Source of the DNA: Zhenhengia yiwuensis
Lineage (GTDB): Bacteria; Bacillota; Clostridia; Lachnospirales; Cellulosilyticaceae
Length of the DNA stretch: 11,858 nucleotides
Assembly: GCF_014384995.1 (NCBI RefSeq)
Contig: NZ_JACRSY010000057.1
Location: 1-11,858 of the forward strand
Reading direction: 5' to 3'
Shown: piece by piece, positions 1 to 6,039 of the stretch
Numbering within the stretch: the first letter of the stretch is position 1
How the letters are laid out: each line of letters opens with the position of its first letter
Made by a program: the position numbers and the translations under genes
The notes under the pieces: generated by a model
Seen by the model: the letters and a program-made list of their open reading frames with translations, nothing else
What the model was told of the DNA's origin: nothing
Database searches by the model: none

Positions 1-57
1 GAAGAACTAGAGGAACTAATGCCTTGGGCACCAGAGATTCAAAATAACTGCAAATAA
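1..57 (+). CDS. C-terminal tail of a probable IS66-family transposase (partial)
   Basis: Frame 1 is open from the window edge and gives 18 residues ending MPWAPEIQNNCK before a TAA stop. The acidic-leucine stretch followed by MPW and a short polar tail resembles the extreme C-terminus of many clostridial IS66-type DDE transposases, but 18 residues are too few for a firm family call. A strong terminator follows within two bases of the stop, so this is a genuine gene end and not a chance frame. It could be the tail of an unrelated protein. The reading frame is well supported; the family is a guess. Confidence 0.4.
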   Translation, partial: EELEELMPWAPEIQNNCK

Positions 58-58
58 T

Positions 59-107
59 AAATCGTACAACTAGAGTGAAATGCTCCAACTCTAATTGTAC
101 GATTTTT
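59..107 (+). terminator. Rho-independent terminator after the left-edge gene
   Basis: A 17-base arm at 59-75 pairs with 89-105, with 16 of 17 positions complementary (one C/A mismatch). The loop is 13 bases, and the 3' arm runs into a T-rich tail. It starts right after the stop codon of the left-edge gene and insulates the downstream genes. Confidence 0.8.
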
Positions 108-119
108 ATTTTTGGACAC

Positions 120-157
120 CTTCTAATTAATCGCTTACGATTAAAAAAGGTTAGAAG
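120..157. repeat. Nested inverted repeat in the leader of the first GNAT gene
   Basis: A perfect 6-bp inverted repeat with a 4-base loop (128-133 with 138-143) sits inside an outer 7-bp inverted repeat (120-126 with 151-157). It lies just upstream of the ribosome binding site of the gene at 178. It could be an operator, a leader hairpin or a remnant of the mobile element to the left. No T-run follows, so it is not a standard terminator. Confidence 0.35.
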
Positions 158-177
158 ATAATTTTATGAGGTGAGTA

Positions 178-612
178 ATGAATGGAATAATTGATTTAAG
201 AAATAGATTTGTTTCTCAGCAAGTCTATGATATTTATTCAACATGTATGTACATGCCTACATGGGAAAAGTTTTGCGAACAAGCTAACCTCCTTATAAAT
301 GACGACTTAGTTAGTATATTGGGGTGTGTACATAACAATAACATTATAGGAGTATTAGTTATGCAAAAAGGTACTCAACAGAGTGCTGAAATCAAAGGGA
401 TTGCAGTTGACTTCTTATACCGTCAAAAAGGGATTGGCAGACAACTTATAGAATTTGTTTTTCAGAGCTTGAAAATTAAATCTTTGTTTGCTGAGACCGA
501 TGATGACGCCATATTATTTTATAGACATTGTGGGTTTAAAATAGAAGATATTGTAAAGGTTTATGAGAATAAAGAGTACCGACGATATAAATGCACATTA
601 GAGAAGTTATGA
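178..612 (+). CDS. GNAT-family N-acetyltransferase
   Basis: A 144-residue cytoplasmic protein of the usual size for a single GNAT domain, which moves an acetyl group from acetyl-CoA to an amine. The acetyl-CoA-binding motif A is clear at residues 70-93: a beta strand (AEIKGIAVD) followed by the pyrophosphate-binding loop RQKGIGR (82-88). Motif B follows near residues 102-123, with the typical YRHCGF ending, where the Tyr often acts as general acid. The N-terminal third carries the variable substrate-binding part, so the acceptor cannot be predicted. The start is the ATG at 178, preceded by GAGGTGAG. The gene stands alone between two terminators. The family call is secure; the substrate is unknown. 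Confidence 0.9.
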   Translation: MNGIIDLRNRFVSQQVYDIYSTCMYMPTWEKFCEQANLLINDDLVSILGCVHNNNIIGVLVMQKGTQQSAEIKGIAVDFLYRQKGIGRQLIEFVFQSLKIKSLFAETDDDAILFYRHCGFKIEDIVKVYENKEYRRYKCTLEKL

Positions 613-655
613 AATATGCAATCAATCCAATAGTTATTTCAACAAAATATCTTTT

Positions 656-690
656 GAGGATAGGCCCTGATGAGCTTATCCTTCTTTTTT
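656..690 (+). terminator. Rho-independent terminator after the GNAT gene
   Basis: Bases 657-665 pair with 674-682 (nine pairs, including one G-T wobble) around an 8-base loop. A CTTCTTTTTT tail follows. It lies about 45 bases after the stop of the acetyltransferase. The tail (659-698) also weakly resembles the T-rich repeat found at 1797, 3606 and 4744. Confidence 0.8.
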
Positions 691-805
691 GTGCGTAAAT
701 ACTGACTTCTTTAGAAAAATATGATAAATTTAAGAGTAAGAAAAAATAGATATCTTATTTTATTAAAAATCTGTGTATCAGAAAGAAATTTAGGAGAAAT
801 TTGAA

Positions 806-1228
806 ATGAAAAAAATAGCATCGTGTATTTTGTTTATCACAAGTATTTGTATATTACTCGTTGCCTGTGACAACAAAACTATTTCAGGTTTTCCGAACAC
901 AGTGGCAGTTAAAGAGAAGACTGTAATAGCAATTGATATTGCTTCACAACCACAACAAGAGGATTATACTCGTCATTATTCAGATGCTATAAAGATTGAA
1001 GAAATTTGTGACTATATAAGGCGCTTAACATGGAATGACCTTAAGGATGAAAATCCTGATATGGAAAATGGAGCTGAATATAGTGTGACCTACACATATG
1101 AGGATGAAACCACTAAAACATATTATTTTAAAGAAGACAGTTATTTCAAATCTGAGAATTTTGATTGGAAGCTAATTAATGGTGTTGAAAATTTTAAAAA
1201 CCTAATAGAGAATACTGTTTCAGATTAG
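806..1228 (+). CDS. Small secreted lipoprotein of unknown function
   Basis: A 140-residue protein with a textbook lipoprotein signal peptide: MKK, a hydrophobic stretch, then the lipobox LVAC with Cys21 as the lipidated residue. It should be anchored on the outer face of the cytoplasmic membrane. The mature part has an acidic, aromatic-rich C-terminal half (about residues 60-138) containing repeated Tyr/Thr strands (SVTYTYEDETTKTYYF), which suggests a small beta-rich domain. It faintly recalls DUF5301-like domains of Firmicute lipoproteins, but I cannot assign it. The start is supported by AGGAG at 792-796. The next gene, 77 bases downstream, is another lipoprotein with the same CDNK residues after the lipobox, and no terminator separates them. 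They are probably co-transcribed and may act together. Confidence 0.85.
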   Translation: MKKIASCILFITSICILLVACDNKTISGFPNTVAVKEKTVIAIDIASQPQQEDYTRHYSDAIKIEEICDYIRRLTWNDLKDENPDMENGAEYSVTYTYEDETTKTYYFKEDSYFKSENFDWKLINGVENFKNLIENTVSD

Positions 1229-1305
1229 GTTAAAGAAGATAAGCATAATTTTCACTTAATCAATTAGTTATTTTGTAAAAAGAAAATGGATAAAGGGAAA
1301 AGAAA

Positions 1306-1662
1306 ATGAAGAAAGTGATCGTTTCTATATGTACAATTTCATTTTTGTTACTCCTGACTGCTTGTGATAATAAAGAGGTTACATATGTTGGGGTAAATGC
1401 AGAAATTTTAGAGATTAACAGTGAACTTAATGGGTTTGTTGTTAAAGGATTAGATGAAAATAGTATTCTAGGGGAAAAATGCTACATAAATTGCGAAAAT
1501 CCAAGTATATATTTTATCTATGTAAATAATGAAACAGGTAAAACAATTGATTTAGAATTTGATGATTTTGTTGTGGGAGATGCAATAACAGTTGATGTAA
1601 ATTCTGTGGAAAATAAATATGCACTAACGTCACGAGTACAGTTAATAACTCAAAGAAAGTGA
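1306..1662 (+). CDS. Small lipoprotein, possible DUF3221/YobA-like beta-barrel
   Basis: A 118-residue protein with a signal peptide (MKK, then a Leu-rich core) and the lipobox LLTAC, with Cys20 as the lipid anchor. The mature part is short and beta-rich. The pattern EILEINSELNGFVV, then FDDFVVGDAITVDV, resembles the small OB-fold-like lipoproteins of the DUF3221/YobA type seen in Firmicutes, in which 'VGDxI/V' is typical. This is a resemblance read by eye, not a database match. The ribosome site AAAGGGA at 1292-1298 is weaker than that of its neighbour. It follows another lipoprotein gene with only 77 bases between them and is followed by a terminator-like hairpin, so the two probably form a two-gene operon. 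Confidence 0.85.
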   Translation: MKKVIVSICTISFLLLLTACDNKEVTYVGVNAEILEINSELNGFVVKGLDENSILGEKCYINCENPSIYFIYVNNETGKTIDLEFDDFVVGDAITVDVNSVENKYALTSRVQLITQRK

Positions 1663-1701
1663 GCATAGCATTTAATAGACTAAAATAGTTAGTGATTATT
1701 T

Positions 1702-1737
1702 GGGACCATACTCCTACAAAAGAGAGAGGTCTTTTTT
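1702..1737 (+). terminator. Probable terminator after the lipoprotein pair
   Basis: GGGACC (1702-1707) pairs with GGTCTT (1728-1733), counting two G-T wobbles, with a weaker inner CTC/GAG pairing. The 3' arm runs directly into a run of six T. The stem is short and interrupted, hence the moderate confidence. Confidence 0.5.
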
Positions 1738-1796
1738 ATAGAATGATTAAGAGCAATAATGATAGTAAGAGCAAGTATATTAATTATTCTAACTAT

Positions 1797-1838
1797 AGGA
1801 CTTCGAATCTAGCCTTATTTTTTTGCACAAATAATGAT
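1797..1838 (+). repeat. Dispersed T-rich intergenic repeat, copy A
   Basis: This copy shares TCTAGCCTTATTTTTTT, then AAATAATGATT, with copy B at 3606-3647, and TTATTTTTTTGCAC, then AAATA, with copy C at 4744-4784. Each copy lies in the gap in front of or behind an accessory gene block. The pieces look like diverged copies of one unit of about 40 bases, perhaps a terminator-derived or recombination-derived repeat. Confidence 0.5.
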
Positions 1839-1898
1839 TTTTTGTAGAAATATATTAAAAAATTTAGAATAAATATTTGCAAAGAGGGAGGAGCAGTA

Positions 1899-2147
1899 AT
1901 GTTAACAAATGATATAATAACTGACAGATTGATTATTAAAAGTATGAGAGAAGAGTATAGTTCATTATGTTTTAGTATTTGGTTAGATGATGAGATGGGA
2001 AAGTATTTATCTGATCCAACTCGTGCTAATGCTAGTGAATCATACATGAATTTCGCAAAAGGAATTGAAGATGATGAAAGTTGGTATCCTTTTGTAGCCT
2101 TTTTAAAGGACTCTTACGCTTTAATCAAACAAATAGAGATTTTATAA
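1899..2147 (+). pseudogene. 3'-truncated GNAT acetyltransferase (RimJ/RimL type) remnant
   Basis: Residues 1-70 look like the N-terminus of a RimJ/RimL-type GNAT: LTNDIITDRLIIKSMREEY, then the tract FSIWLDDEMGKYLSDPTR, then WYPFVAFLKDS, which normally leads into the beta hairpin before the acetyl-CoA motif. Proteins of this type usually run about 170-190 residues. Here the sequence departs from the family after FLKDS and stops at residue 82, so the whole acetyl-CoA-binding half is missing. The ribosome site AGGGAGGAG (1885-1893) is excellent, so the fragment may still be translated. The stalk-protein gene starts 36 bases after its stop, so translation of the stub could feed ribosomes into that gene. 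It cannot be an active acetyltransferase. Confidence 0.7.
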
Positions 2148-2183
2148 GTTAAGATAAAAAATTTAAAAGTGAGGAGTTGTAAT

Positions 2184-3164
2184 ATGAGGAAAAAATTTAT
2201 AAGAAAGATTTGCTTTATATTTGCTGTATTATTATCTATTAATGTTTTTGCAAAAGAAACACCAGATTTATTTTTAAATGGAGAATTAAAAGACGTTCAG
2301 ATAATCTTAAAAGGCTCTAATATACTAATACCTCTCAGGTTCTGTAGCGAAGAGTTACTAGCTACTGTAGATTGGGATAAAAAGACTCGAGAAATAAGTA
2401 TTACAAAAGGGAATGATAAGGTACTATTTACGGTTGGCTCTCTTGAATATAAACATAATGAGAAAGTTAAAGAGCTTTTAGTGGCTCCAGAATTGATAAA
2501 CGGAATAACTTATGTTCCATTCAGACCACTTGTAGAGGCTCTAAATGGAGTAGTACTTTATAATAATGCGAATAAGTTTATAAACATCTATGATACTAGC
2601 TCAGAGGCTTATAAAGTTTATAAGGCCTTGAATAGTAAAGACCTAATAGAACAACGTTTTGCTATATTGGAGTCTCCTAGAAAAAGTTTTGAAGGTAGTT
2701 ATGGAGGAAATAGGTCTGATACTTATATTTTTCCATTAGGAAAGAGCTCTGATTATTTCTTTAGGTATTACATAGACGACACTATATATGGAATGGATTA
2801 TTTTAAAATACATGATGGAGTGGCTGTTGAAGAATGGTCAAGAACACAAGACGATTCAAAACAAATTCCATTAAAACAGTCTGTACTTTTAAATTATTTA
2901 GGGGAAGGTTCAAATATCAAAGAAAGAGGTGTTTTCCCTAATCCAAAAGAAACAAACTTTGTAGGCTTTAGAAATATTACTTTTGAGGCGAGTAAAGAGA
3001 ATATTGAAAGTATGTATACTATAGGAAATACAGTATCTATTATTAATAAAAATGGTTTTTCTACTCCTGATTTAAACACTCCAAACAAATTAGTGTTTAG
3101 TCCATTTGGTTCTTTATTTTACTTAGCTGAATTTGATGAGAACATATTTAGAGTTGAAGAATAA
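2184..3164 (+). CDS. Secreted copper-amine-oxidase N-terminal (stalk) domain protein
   Basis: I place the start at the ATG at 2184 (326 residues) and not at the GTG at 2169, because GAGGAG at 2171-2176 sits seven bases before this ATG. Residues 1-23 form a signal peptide ending VFA, with predicted cleavage before KETP. Residues about 27-137 match the Cu_amine_oxidN1 stalk domain: a LFLNGELKDV opening, LIPLRFCSEEL, and the hallmark NGITYVPFRPLVEALN (106-121), with the strand VDWDKKTREISI between. In Firmicutes this domain is a non-catalytic extracellular module. The remaining 190 residues have no family I recognise. The truncated GNAT lies just upstream. A second stalk protein follows at 3760, so the pair may descend from a duplication. 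Confidence 0.85.
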   Translation: MRKKFIRKICFIFAVLLSINVFAKETPDLFLNGELKDVQIILKGSNILIPLRFCSEELLATVDWDKKTREISITKGNDKVLFTVGSLEYKHNEKVKELLVAPELINGITYVPFRPLVEALNGVVLYNNANKFINIYDTSSEAYKVYKALNSKDLIEQRFAILESPRKSFEGSYGGNRSDTYIFPLGKSSDYFFRYYIDDTIYGMDYFKIHDGVAVEEWSRTQDDSKQIPLKQSVLLNYLGEGSNIKERGVFPNPKETNFVGFRNITFEASKENIESMYTIGNTVSIINKNGFSTPDLNTPNKLVFSPFGSLFYLAEFDENIFRVEE

Positions 3165-3250
3165 TTTATATTGGTCCTATAAAATAGTTATTGCATAGAT
3201 TCAGCAATTTGATCCATTATTGAAGTGTATAAAGGATTTGTTGTGGAAAG

Positions 3251-3433
3251 CTAGTCCTCAATAATAAAGGTAATATCATCGTTTTCAGGGGGCACGGGTT
3301 CACATATTATTTCACCTGTGGTTATGCTATTTGCCACAACTAGTCCAACGGTAGTATAGATTACTATAATGGATAACATTAAGGCTATTATTCCTAAGAA
3401 TAGAGTGGTAAGATTTATTTTAGTACGTTGCAT
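3251..3433 (-). CDS. Small single-pass membrane protein of unknown function
   Basis: A 60-residue minus-strand gene. The frame stays open further upstream (to 3547), but AGGAGA at 3441-3446 lies seven bases before the ATG at 3433, which decides the start. The protein has a short basic N-terminus (MQRTK), one long hydrophobic helix (about residues 7-33) and an exposed acidic tail with Pro-Pro and an IIED ending. The basic residues before the helix suggest the N-terminus stays inside. It is convergent with the stalk-protein gene at 2184 and divergent from the one at 3760. No function can be assigned. The good ribosome site and coherent membrane topology argue that it is real. Confidence 0.6.
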   Translation of the reverse strand: MQRTKINLTTLFLGIIALMLSIIVIYTTVGLVVANSITTGEIICEPVPPENDDITFIIED

Positions 3434-3467
3434 CTCTAACTCTCCTTTGCATTTTGCATATATTGTA

Positions 3468-3498
3468 ATTATATTATGAATTAAAACGTTTATTACAA
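3468..3498 (-). promoter_or_regulatory. Possible promoter of the small membrane protein gene
   Basis: On the minus strand a perfect TATAAT (3468-3473) lies 35 bases before the start codon. TTGTAA (3493-3498) sits 19 bases further upstream. The spacer is two bases longer than ideal and the region is very AT-rich, so this may be chance. Confidence 0.3.
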
Positions 3499-3601
3499 TT
3501 TTTAGATAGAAATAGAGGGTAGAAAAATAAAGTGATGCAAAAATCACTACGATAGCAGTTTAGTTCAATGGTTATTTGATGCGTAATAAAAATATGGTTT
3601 G

Positions 3602-3647
3602 GGCCAGGTCTTAAGTTCTAGCCTTTATTTTTTATTTAAATAATGAT
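3602..3647 (+). repeat. Dispersed T-rich repeat, copy B, with terminator-like hairpin
   Basis: This copy shares TCTAGCCT, the T-run and AAATAATGATT with copy A at 1797, and the GTTCNAGC plus T-run core with copy C at 4744. Bases 3602-3623 can fold as a weak hairpin (GGC with GCC outside, AG with CT inside, two mismatches) ahead of TTTATTTTTT, so it may also end plus-strand transcription. The remainder of the gap 3434-3759 shows no other gene. It holds only AT-rich sequence and the ribosome site AAGGAGG of the next gene at 3747-3753. Confidence 0.5.
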
Positions 3648-3759
3648 TATACTCTTTATAAGCCGATTCAGATAACGTATAACTTAGCTCATCGTCTTTT
3701 TTAAAGTGATATCCTTTTATAAAAAAGATCTAAGACTAATTATAAGAAGGAGGTTTATG

Positions 3760-4593
3760 ATGTTAAAAAAAAGAATTTTATTAGGCGCTATTATGTTAAT
3801 GAGCTTGAAAATTAATATTTTTGCCGGCGAAGTTAATCTTTATCTGAATGGCGTTAAATTAGGAGGTGCGGCTCCAATTTCGTTACGTAATACAACTTTT
3901 GTTCCTATTGGGGTAATATCTAGGGAACTTGATTTGGATGTAGAATGGAACAATCCTTCTGTTGAAATTTCAAACAATGTGGAGCATGTGAAATTTAATA
4001 TTGATGATATTAATGCATATAAAGGTAAAGAAATCTTTTTTATGAGAGAAGCCCCTTTTTTTTATGAAAATAGGGTGTATGTGCCATTACGAGCTGTAAG
4101 TGAGCTGTTTGGCTATTCTGTAAAATTTTCTGATACGGACAAGAGGATAGATGTACGAACAGACATTATAACGCCTCCAGTTAAAGAGGAAAAGATTGAA
4201 TTTGAGAGGTCACCTAATTTAAATTGGGGCATTTGGAATGAAATAAATTTCTATAATAATCATCAGTATAAGAGCCTTTATTTACGAGATTTTAGCACAG
4301 GAAAAAGTTATAAGCTTAATACCACACATGGTTTTGAAACACACCATTGGACCCCACAGAATAAAATTATTTTTAGTGGCTTAAATGCGCAAGATGAAGG
4401 CTTTGTACATATCTTTGATCCTGAACAGATGAAAACGATAGAAACTATTAGCACGCGTATATATGATTATGATTTTAATACGAATAAGCTGTATTACTAT
4501 AAAAATAATACATATATAGCTTATGATTTAGATACGAGTACTCGAAAAGAGATTTCGAGAGATGAATATATCCAATTAACACAAAATCTTTAA
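3760..4593 (+). CDS. Secreted stalk-domain protein with beta-propeller-like C-terminal part
   Basis: I choose the ATG at 3760 (277 residues) because AAGGAGG at 3747-3753 is six bases upstream. The ATG at 3757 is only three bases away, and the upstream in-frame start at 3706 has no ribosome site. Residues 1-22 are a signal peptide ending IFA. Residues about 25-134 form a copper-amine-oxidase N-terminal stalk domain: NLYLNG, TTFVPIGVISRELDLDVEW, and the hallmark ENRVYVPLRAVSELFGY (103-119). The rest (about 150-265) has short repeated beta-strand units (SLYLRDFSTGKSYKL, IIFSGLN, FVHIFDPE, LYYYKNNTYIAYDLDTSTRKEI) resembling TolB/DPP-type propeller blades. There are only a few blades, so it may be a partial propeller or an open beta sheet. 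It probably acts at the cell surface; its ligand is unknown. Confidence 0.85.
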   Translation: MLKKRILLGAIMLMSLKINIFAGEVNLYLNGVKLGGAAPISLRNTTFVPIGVISRELDLDVEWNNPSVEISNNVEHVKFNIDDINAYKGKEIFFMREAPFFYENRVYVPLRAVSELFGYSVKFSDTDKRIDVRTDIITPPVKEEKIEFERSPNLNWGIWNEINFYNNHQYKSLYLRDFSTGKSYKLNTTHGFETHHWTPQNKIIFSGLNAQDEGFVHIFDPEQMKTIETISTRIYDYDFNTNKLYYYKNNTYIAYDLDTSTRKEISRDEYIQLTQNL

Positions 4594-4743
4594 TATACTC
4601 TAAGTAAGGAACTTTGTAAAGAAATTAATACTATAGGATATCTGCTAGAGATGAATTATAACAAAAAGACAAATGTATTTAGCAGAAGTCCCTATATATT
4701 CAATGACATAAAAGATAGAAGTACATAAAAGATGCCTTGAAGG

Positions 4744-4784
4744 TAGGGTTTATGTTCGAGCTTTATTTTTTGCACCAAAATAGG
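4744..4784 (+). repeat. Dispersed T-rich intergenic repeat, copy C
   Basis: This copy contains ATGTTCGAGCTTTATTTTTT, then GCAC and AAAATA. It aligns with copies A (1797) and B (3606), sharing the TTCNAGC, T-run and GCAC-AAATA blocks. It follows the second stalk-protein gene, as copy A follows the lipoprotein pair. Confidence 0.5.
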
Positions 4785-4807
4785 AGTAGACGAATAATCT
4801 ACTCCTA
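4781..4807. repeat. Perfect 10-bp hairpin
   Basis: TAGGAGTAGA at 4781-4790 is exactly complementary to 4798-4807 across a 7-base loop. On the minus strand it is followed by a TATTTT tail, so it could be a backup terminator for the MerR gene. No T-run follows on the plus strand. Confidence 0.5.
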
Positions 4808-5033
4808 AGTTGTTCTACGTGGGGACAGTATGTAGAATAAGTTGTATTACAACCCTATCAATTATAATACCATGACGTATGTAAAGTAAATAGCTTTTAA
4901 GCAATAAAAAAGCAGTATGCCATAAGAGTAATATACTACCTTTTGTGACAAATGATTTAAAACGTAAATACCAGAGCATAAGAGAAATAGGCTTCTTGAT
5001 GAATCACTCAAAGAATATAGAGGTAAAAAATTA

Positions 5034-5066
5034 GCCAGCTTTCATCATTTGAAGGCTGGCATTTTT
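5034..5066. terminator. Bidirectional terminator downstream of the MerR gene
   Basis: Bases 5034-5044 pair with 5050-5060 (11 pairs, one of them a wobble) around a 5-base loop. On the plus strand a TTTTT tail follows. On the minus strand the A-run at 5025-5030 becomes a run of six T. It sits 37 bases past the stop of the minus-strand MerR-family gene, which is its likely client. Confidence 0.8.
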
Positions 5067-5096
5067 GATTGCATTCTAGTACATAGAGAAATAAAA

Positions 5097-5918
5097 TCAA
5101 ACAACTTGTATAGAGATGATGGTCATAGAATTATTTTCAACACCATTTATCATAAATCCTGCTAAATCATAAGCGTAAATATCTCCGATGGTTCTTATAT
5201 GATTTTGCTTAATATAAGAAAAAAATTTCTCATAAGTCGCGCTTAAATCCCAATTACCTTTGTGGATGCTATACAGATATTTTCCGGCAGGCTTTTGTTG
5301 ATAGTAGGGGTTTTTGTAGGTTTTATTAACTCGAGTATACAGATGGGTTATGCGTTTACTATCAAATGACATAATGGCACCTAACTGATAATCGGTTTGT
5401 ACGTTATAAGTATCACAAATCTCTTTGTATTTACGAAGTACAGAAATCAAAATTCTATCTTCATCGTCTTGATCTTCTTGTGAAATAGAAAATTCATTAT
5501 GTGGTACAGCAAGCAGATGTTCTTTATCAAAAAAGTCAATTTGTGGTGTTGAATCTGTTGGATTGTGATATAAGCCCATGCTCATATTAAGAAGAGCGTT
5601 TTTTACCACAAACTGCATCTGTTCAATTTTTCTTTTTTCTTTTATTAAAGCTTCTTGCTGGTCTGACAACGTTTTGAGAATCGATGGGATATTTTGATGG
5701 CTCATACATTCTTTAATTTTGGCTAGTGAAGTGCCAGTTTTTTTGAAAATTGCAATAGCATAATAATCATAGAATTGCTCTGCATCATAGTATTGATAGC
5801 CGTTTTCAGCTTCGTATCTAGGCGTTAAAAGTCCAATGTCTTTATAGTGTCTTAATGTTTCTTTTGAAGTGTTGCACAGCTTTGCAAATTCACCAGATGA
5901 AATAGCATTTTTATGCAT
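5097..5918 (-). CDS. MerR-family transcriptional regulator with GyrI-like effector domain
   Basis: The start is the ATG at 5918, six bases after AGGGGG (5925-5930), giving 273 residues. The upstream extension of the frame has no ribosome site and overlaps the divergent gene. Residues 5-73 form a winged-helix MerR DNA-binding domain: ISSGEFAKLCNTSKETLRHY, then DIGLLTPRYEAENGYQYYDAEQ. Residues about 83-112 form the coiled-coil dimer helix. Residues about 125-273 look like the BmrR-type GyrI effector domain (PAGKYLYSIHKGNWD, then DIYAYD near the C-terminus), which binds small hydrophobic or cationic compounds in related proteins. It is divergent from the serine hydrolase at 6040 and most likely switches that operon on in response to a ligand. 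The ligand cannot be read from the sequence. Confidence 0.9.
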   Translation of the reverse strand: MHKNAISSGEFAKLCNTSKETLRHYKDIGLLTPRYEAENGYQYYDAEQFYDYYAIAIFKKTGTSLAKIKECMSHQNIPSILKTLSDQQEALIKEKRKIEQMQFVVKNALLNMSMGLYHNPTDSTPQIDFFDKEHLLAVPHNEFSISQEDQDDEDRILISVLRKYKEICDTYNVQTDYQLGAIMSFDSKRITHLYTRVNKTYKNPYYQQKPAGKYLYSIHKGNWDLSATYEKFFSYIKQNHIRTIGDIYAYDLAGFMINGVENNSMTIISIQVV

Positions 5919-5952
5919 AGATATCCCCCTTATTAAGGTATAAAATTTACCG

Positions 5953-5983
5953 TTGACTGTGTGGTTACAACATGGATTATTAT
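5953..5983 (+). promoter_or_regulatory. MerR-type promoter of the serine hydrolase operon
   Basis: TTGACT (5953-5958) and TATTAT (5978-5983) are separated by exactly 19 bases. This over-long spacer is the hallmark of MerR-activated promoters, where the regulator untwists the DNA. The spacer holds an imperfect palindrome, TGTGGTTACAACA (5960-5972; 10 of 13 positions symmetric), as the likely operator. It lies between the divergent MerR gene and the hydrolase gene. Confidence 0.6.
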
Positions 5984-6039
5984 AGGTTAAGCAAGGCGAA
6001 AAAACAACATAAAAAATAAAAGAATCAAAGGAGAATACT

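Larger units (their letters stand above)
4594..5096. other. Gene-free interval with several inverted repeats
   Basis: No convincing gene lies in these 500 bases. Visible structure: an interrupted inverted repeat (4632-4637 with 4691-4696, and 4641-4647 with 4680-4686); repeat copy C (4744-4784); a perfect 10-bp hairpin with a 7-base loop (4781-4790 with 4798-4807); a 6-bp hairpin (4813-4818 with 4832-4837); a 5-bp hairpin with a 3-base loop (4841-4845 with 4849-4853); and the terminator at 5034-5060. The hairpins crowded into 4781-4853 may be the worn end of a mobile element or a small structured RNA. The rest is AT-rich and featureless. Confidence 0.5.

Noticed and set aside
1793..2047. Minus-strand open frame of 84 codons
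   Set aside because: It lies opposite the GNAT remnant, has no ribosome site, and its product is low-complexity hydrophobic sequence expected from AT-rich DNA.
659..4784. Integron cassette array with attC sites
   Set aside because: The dispersed repeats lack recognisable paired RYYYAAC/GTTRRRY core sites and the inverted-repeat layout of attC, and no integrase is present in the window.
4981..5033. Possible protein fragment just before the terminator at 5034
   Set aside because: Short open stretches exist in more than one frame, but there is no start signal and no recognisable family.
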